The notes under the pieces are model-generated. The model worked only from the letters and a program-made list of their open reading frames with translations, searched no databases and was not told the DNA's origin. From Pseudoips prasinana (Eukaryota; Arthropoda; Insecta; Lepidoptera; Nolidae): a stretch of 64,000 nt of DNA. The DNA lies in assembly GCA_951640165.1 (NCBI GenBank), contig OX621257.1, positions 15,325,201-15,389,200 of the forward strand, read 5' to 3'. Below are positions 61,066 to 64,000 of this stretch, piece after piece; the stretch's first letter is position 1, and each line of letters starts with the position of its first letter. The position numbers were made by a program, and so were the translations under genes.

Positions 61066-64000
61066 CTAAGACTTGTCATATCTTAATTCTAAATTTCTCC
61101 TAGGCATAGGAGAACACGATTGGTTTTTAACAGCACATGTTTTGATTACCCCGTAACGACCGTGGGGACTCGGACGCCGGTCGCCCATGCAAAGTCGCGC
61201 ACTTTCGTTAATGTCAGAAACACTTGGCTGTCGGTCAACCTTATTTGAACGTGCACTATTGTCGGACGTTTGATCACTACACTGTCGATTAACCCTTCGC
61301 GCACTGTTCACCTCACTACGGTTGCCTGCTGTAGGCTGAAGCTCGATGTCCGGCGATAGGCGGGCACCAGACGCCCGTCGTCGCTGCCAGCGGCGGCACC
61401 ACAAGGCGCCAGCCGCCACTACTCCTGCGCCTACCAGAATGTAGCTCACCGAGTATAGGTGGATGTTGTGGTAAGATAGCGAAGCTTCCAACTCAAACTT
61501 GTTATTTTTCATCTCCTCGATCCGTTGATGTAATTGGTTTAGCTCAGTTTCTAGGTTGTTGGAATCTGTTATGTTTGGTATATCTGTCCACGCGATGGAA
61601 GTGTTGATGAAGTAATTTAGCTGATCTATCGCTGGGCTATAAACTGGGCTAGTTATGTTCACTAGGTTCTCGGTATTTTTTGGGCTATGAAGAGTGAAAT
61701 CATGACCTTTGAGTAAGCAACCAGGCTCTATGTATATAATGCCAGCTTGATGTAAAATTTCCACACTGATTTGTTCTCCACACAGTACATTGACCGGACA
61801 ACTATTGCAGCAATGGTAGAGATAATGGGAGGGATTTGTCAGATATACCCATTTGTTTTCACATTTTGACCTCTTAATTTTACATTTATTTGTGTTAGGA
61901 TCCAGCTCACAGAAAATGGATTCACTCCTTTGATGTTGAATCGGCTTCTTCAAATCGCATATCCATATGCTCTGTTTCATACAGGTGGATAATTCGTCAG
62001 AAGTGAGAGTAGTGTAGGTGTTCCTCTTTAAATCGGTTGCAATATATTCTGATAGTGGGATAAGTTCCACCATAGACTCGTTGTATTGATGTGGTATTGA
62101 TGTTATTTTATACAGCTTGTATGTGTCCCTTCCAATCAGTGGAAAAGTTATTTGAAATAGAAAATAGTTTTCTGTTAATCTTGCCTTCAAATTCAGTAAT
62201 GGGTACAAGTCTCTAAGGTTATGGGGCTCAATTGGCAACATCGTGTCATCTGATAGATGCCCCGAGATAGTGTTGAGTTCGCTCTGTAATTGATCGGGAG
62301 TCAGTAAGTGTATATTAAACTGTCCATGATGTATGTTGGTAAGTATATCTACGAGATTATCCTGATTTCCCTTTAAATTCTGTAATAAGTTACTAGCTGT
62401 TAGTGACATCAGGGTAAATTCTTGGAGTAGCTCAATGTTATTAATGTCTTCTTGAAACTTTTTGGATCTGTTTTCTAGTTTCATGATATGTTGGTTAATA
62501 AATTTGTGTTGTTTATTTATAATAGACGCAGTTCGTTGTAACAGATTGTATTCAGACTCTATAATTGACGTCTGATTCTTCCATAACTCGACAATATGTT
62601 TTTCATGGTTCCGTATTAAGTTGATGTCTCGGGTGTACTTTTCTGCGAAATGTTCGTCCAGTACCCCGAACAATGAATTCGCTAAATAGCCTACTCCATT
62701 AATAAGGCCGCGTCGCCGCCTCACGTGATGACTCACCTGCTGATTTAGCAAAAACTGATTGTAGTACTTTAGTTCGTTGGCCTCATGCAACAGCTGAGTG
62801 GTTATCGTGTTACAATGTTCACCACCTATTGTTTTGCATATAGTATCTAAATAAGTGTTAATTTTGTTGAATGCACTTATGCCTTCCCAGTATGGGGACA
62901 TGTCGTAGAAAATTACCATAGTCCATTTGTCCTTAGCAAGGTTTAATCTTCCTATCGAATCAAAAAATAGTGATTGTTCCTTTCCAAATTGTGTTACATT
63001 ATATGTACCATGCGCACTGCCGCACATAGTCATGAAAAATGTTAAAGCCATTACAATATACGAAAAACTTACAGTGTTTGATTTCCTTCTGGTGCCCCTT
63101 GGGCTTTGATTTTCTTCAATGTTAGATGTTTGGGTGTTTGTTTCTGGGACCTTGCCTTGCTGTTCGTCCTTTTCTATTGGCAATAGCGAGAGTTTGACTA
63201 CTGGCCGTTTAATAACACCACCTTTGGTTTTTAAGGTGACAACACGTACATAGCCGTCGCTGCCTGGGTGTACATCGACAACTTTTCCCATTATCCATTT
63301 CCCAGCTGGAACATTATCCTCGTGTACGACCAGCATATCTCCGATTTTCATGTTTCTTTGGGGCTTTCCCCATTTCTCTCTAGCTGTTAACTGTGTTAAA
63401 TACTCTGTTTTCCATTTCAACCAGATTTGTCGGGTAATCTGAGCAGTCAAATGCCATCGTGTTCGCGCGTCTTGTTTTGTGTCTATTACGGTGTTGCCAG
63501 ATCTACCCGTTAAGAAGTGGGCCGGAGATATATACTCTAAATCTTCAATGTTTTCGTTAAGCGAGCACAACGGCCGTGAGTTGAGGCAAGCCTCTATTTT
63601 TGTTAGAATTGTTGTGTACTCCTCGAATGTCAGTCGTTGTTCACCGACTACTCTTTTTAGGTGATATTTCAGGCTACGCACTGCTCTTTCCCACAGCCCC
63701 CCAGCACTAGGCCAAGATGGCGCGTTAAAGTGCCATTCTATTTCCATGTCGGCAATATCGGCAAGCAGTTTATCTCCGAAAACTTGTTGAATTTCTTCAT
63801 ATTCTTCTCTCAGTAACCGGTTGGCTCCGATGAAATTCGTGCCTTGGTCACTGTACATGTGACGCGGCGCACCCCTTCTGGCTGCCATTCGGCTCAGTGC
63901 TGCTAAAAATGCCGAACTGGTCAGGTCAGACACCAGCTCGAGATGTACGGCCTTCGTAACCATACATATAAACACCGCCACATATCCCTTAGTTGTTCGC
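61066..64000 (-). CDS. BEL/Pao integrase joined in frame to an envelope-like fusion protein (partial)
   Basis: The frame is open to the window edge. Counting from the first listed codon (GTG at 63981), integrase core residues include SDQGTNF (44-50) and GGLWERAV (94-101). The DUF5641-type C-terminal domain follows (about 150-270, VPAGKWIMGKVVDVHPG). After a linker comes a hydrophobic stretch (304-322), which may serve as signal peptide. Next is an extracellular domain, a furin-like RRRR (421-424) directly before a hydrophobic GLINGVGYLANSLFGV, long helical regions, a cysteine-rich part (665-755), a transmembrane segment (843-861) and a 110-residue tail. The layout matches F-type envelope proteins of insect retroelements and baculoviruses. 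No stop or frameshift is seen. Whether env is made by splicing, cleavage or as a fusion is unknown. Confidence 0.85.
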   Translation of the reverse strand, partial: RTTKGYVAVFICMVTKAVHLELVSDLTSSAFLAALSRMAARRGAPRHMYSDQGTNFIGANRLLREEYEEIQQVFGDKLLADIADMEIEWHFNAPSWPSAGGLWERAVRSLKYHLKRVVGEQRLTFEEYTTILTKIEACLNSRPLCSLNENIEDLEYISPAHFLTGRSGNTVIDTKQDARTRWHLTAQITRQIWLKWKTEYLTQLTAREKWGKPQRNMKIGDMLVVHEDNVPAGKWIMGKVVDVHPGSDGYVRVVTLKTKGGVIKRPVVKLSLLPIEKDEQQGKVPETNTQTSNIEENQSPRGTRRKSNTVSFSYIVMALTFFMTMCGSAHGTYNVTQFGKEQSLFFDSIGRLNLAKDKWTMVIFYDMSPYWEGISAFNKINTYLDTICKTIGGEHCNTITTQLLHEANELKYYNQFLLNQQVSHHVRRRRGLINGVGYLANSLFGVLDEHFAEKYTRDINLIRNHEKHIVELWKNQTSIIESEYNLLQRTASIINKQHKFINQHIMKLENRSKKFQEDINNIELLQEFTLMSLTASNLLQNLKGNQDNLVDILTNIHHGQFNIHLLTPDQLQSELNTISGHLSDDTMLPIEPHNLRDLYPLLNLKARLTENYFLFQITFPLIGRDTYKLYKITSIPHQYNESMVELIPLSEYIATDLKRNTYTTLTSDELSTCMKQSIWICDLKKPIQHQRSESIFCELDPNTNKCKIKRSKCENKWVYLTNPSHYLYHCCNSCPVNVLCGEQISVEILHQAGIIYIEPGCLLKGHDFTLHSPKNTENLVNITSPVYSPAIDQLNYFINTSIAWTDIPNITDSNNLETELNQLHQRIEEMKNNKFELEASLSYHNIHLYSVSYILVGAGVVAAGALWCRRWQRRRASGARLSPDIELQPTAGNRSEVNSARRVNRQCSDQTSDNSARSNKVDRQPSVSDINESARLCMGDRRPSPHGRYGVIKTCAVKNQSCSPMPRRNLELRYDKS

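Overview
The window looks like a gene-poor, transposon-dense stretch of a moth or butterfly (Lepidoptera) genome. The evidence is the company of repeats: Helitrons ending in ...CACAGCTAG|T, several tRNA-headed SINEs of lepidopteran type, LINE 3' tails that include GTACAATAAAGAGT followed by (TTAC)n, an AT-rich background, BEL/Pao and Ty3/gypsy elements, and mariner. I found no host protein gene that I can support, and no convincing functional tRNA, rRNA or CRISPR locus. Every long open frame belongs to a mobile element.

Layout. 1-2.6 kb: SINE pieces in head-to-head inverted arrangement. 2.7-16.1 kb: three near-identical, intact mariner copies (two +, one -), with a Helitron and a full-length but mutated LINE (10072-14021, bounded by a perfect 14-bp target duplication) between them. 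16.7-21.4 kb: a composite Ty3/gypsy element with two 290-bp LTRs that look identical by eye, a scrambled interior with no reverse transcriptase seen, and two arrays of a mini-hairpin repeat. 21.4-31 kb: SINEs, LINE tails, MITE-like elements and several long perfect palindromes. 31.2-37.0 kb: an almost complete BEL/Pao element on the minus strand (177-bp LTRs, ATAAT duplication), broken by two frameshifts and one stop. 38.0-39.1 kb: a 5'-truncated LINE with a 15-bp target duplication. 39-50 kb: SINEs, a nine-unit minisatellite, and two Penelope-like insertions with their own target duplications. 50.6-55.3 kb: a two-ORF LINE with both frames open. 55-60 kb: Helitrons, SINE-like and LINE fragments. 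60.1 kb to the end: the 5' end of a second Ty3/gypsy element (125-bp LTR, primer site, broken gag), abutting the 3' end of a second BEL/Pao element whose integrase frame runs without a stop into an envelope-like fusion protein; this element leaves the window.

How the parts work together. Mariner copies encode their own cut-and-paste enzyme. The LINEs carry endonuclease and reverse transcriptase and are plausible helpers for SINEs, though the pairings are not shown here. The LTR elements carry gag, protease, polymerase and integrase in varying states of decay. The most unusual objects are the envelope-bearing BEL/Pao element, the hairpin-repeat arrays of the gypsy family, the fold-back Penelope-like insertion, and the run of three palindromes near 23.3 kb. 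All alignments were done by eye, so identity statements should be confirmed computationally.
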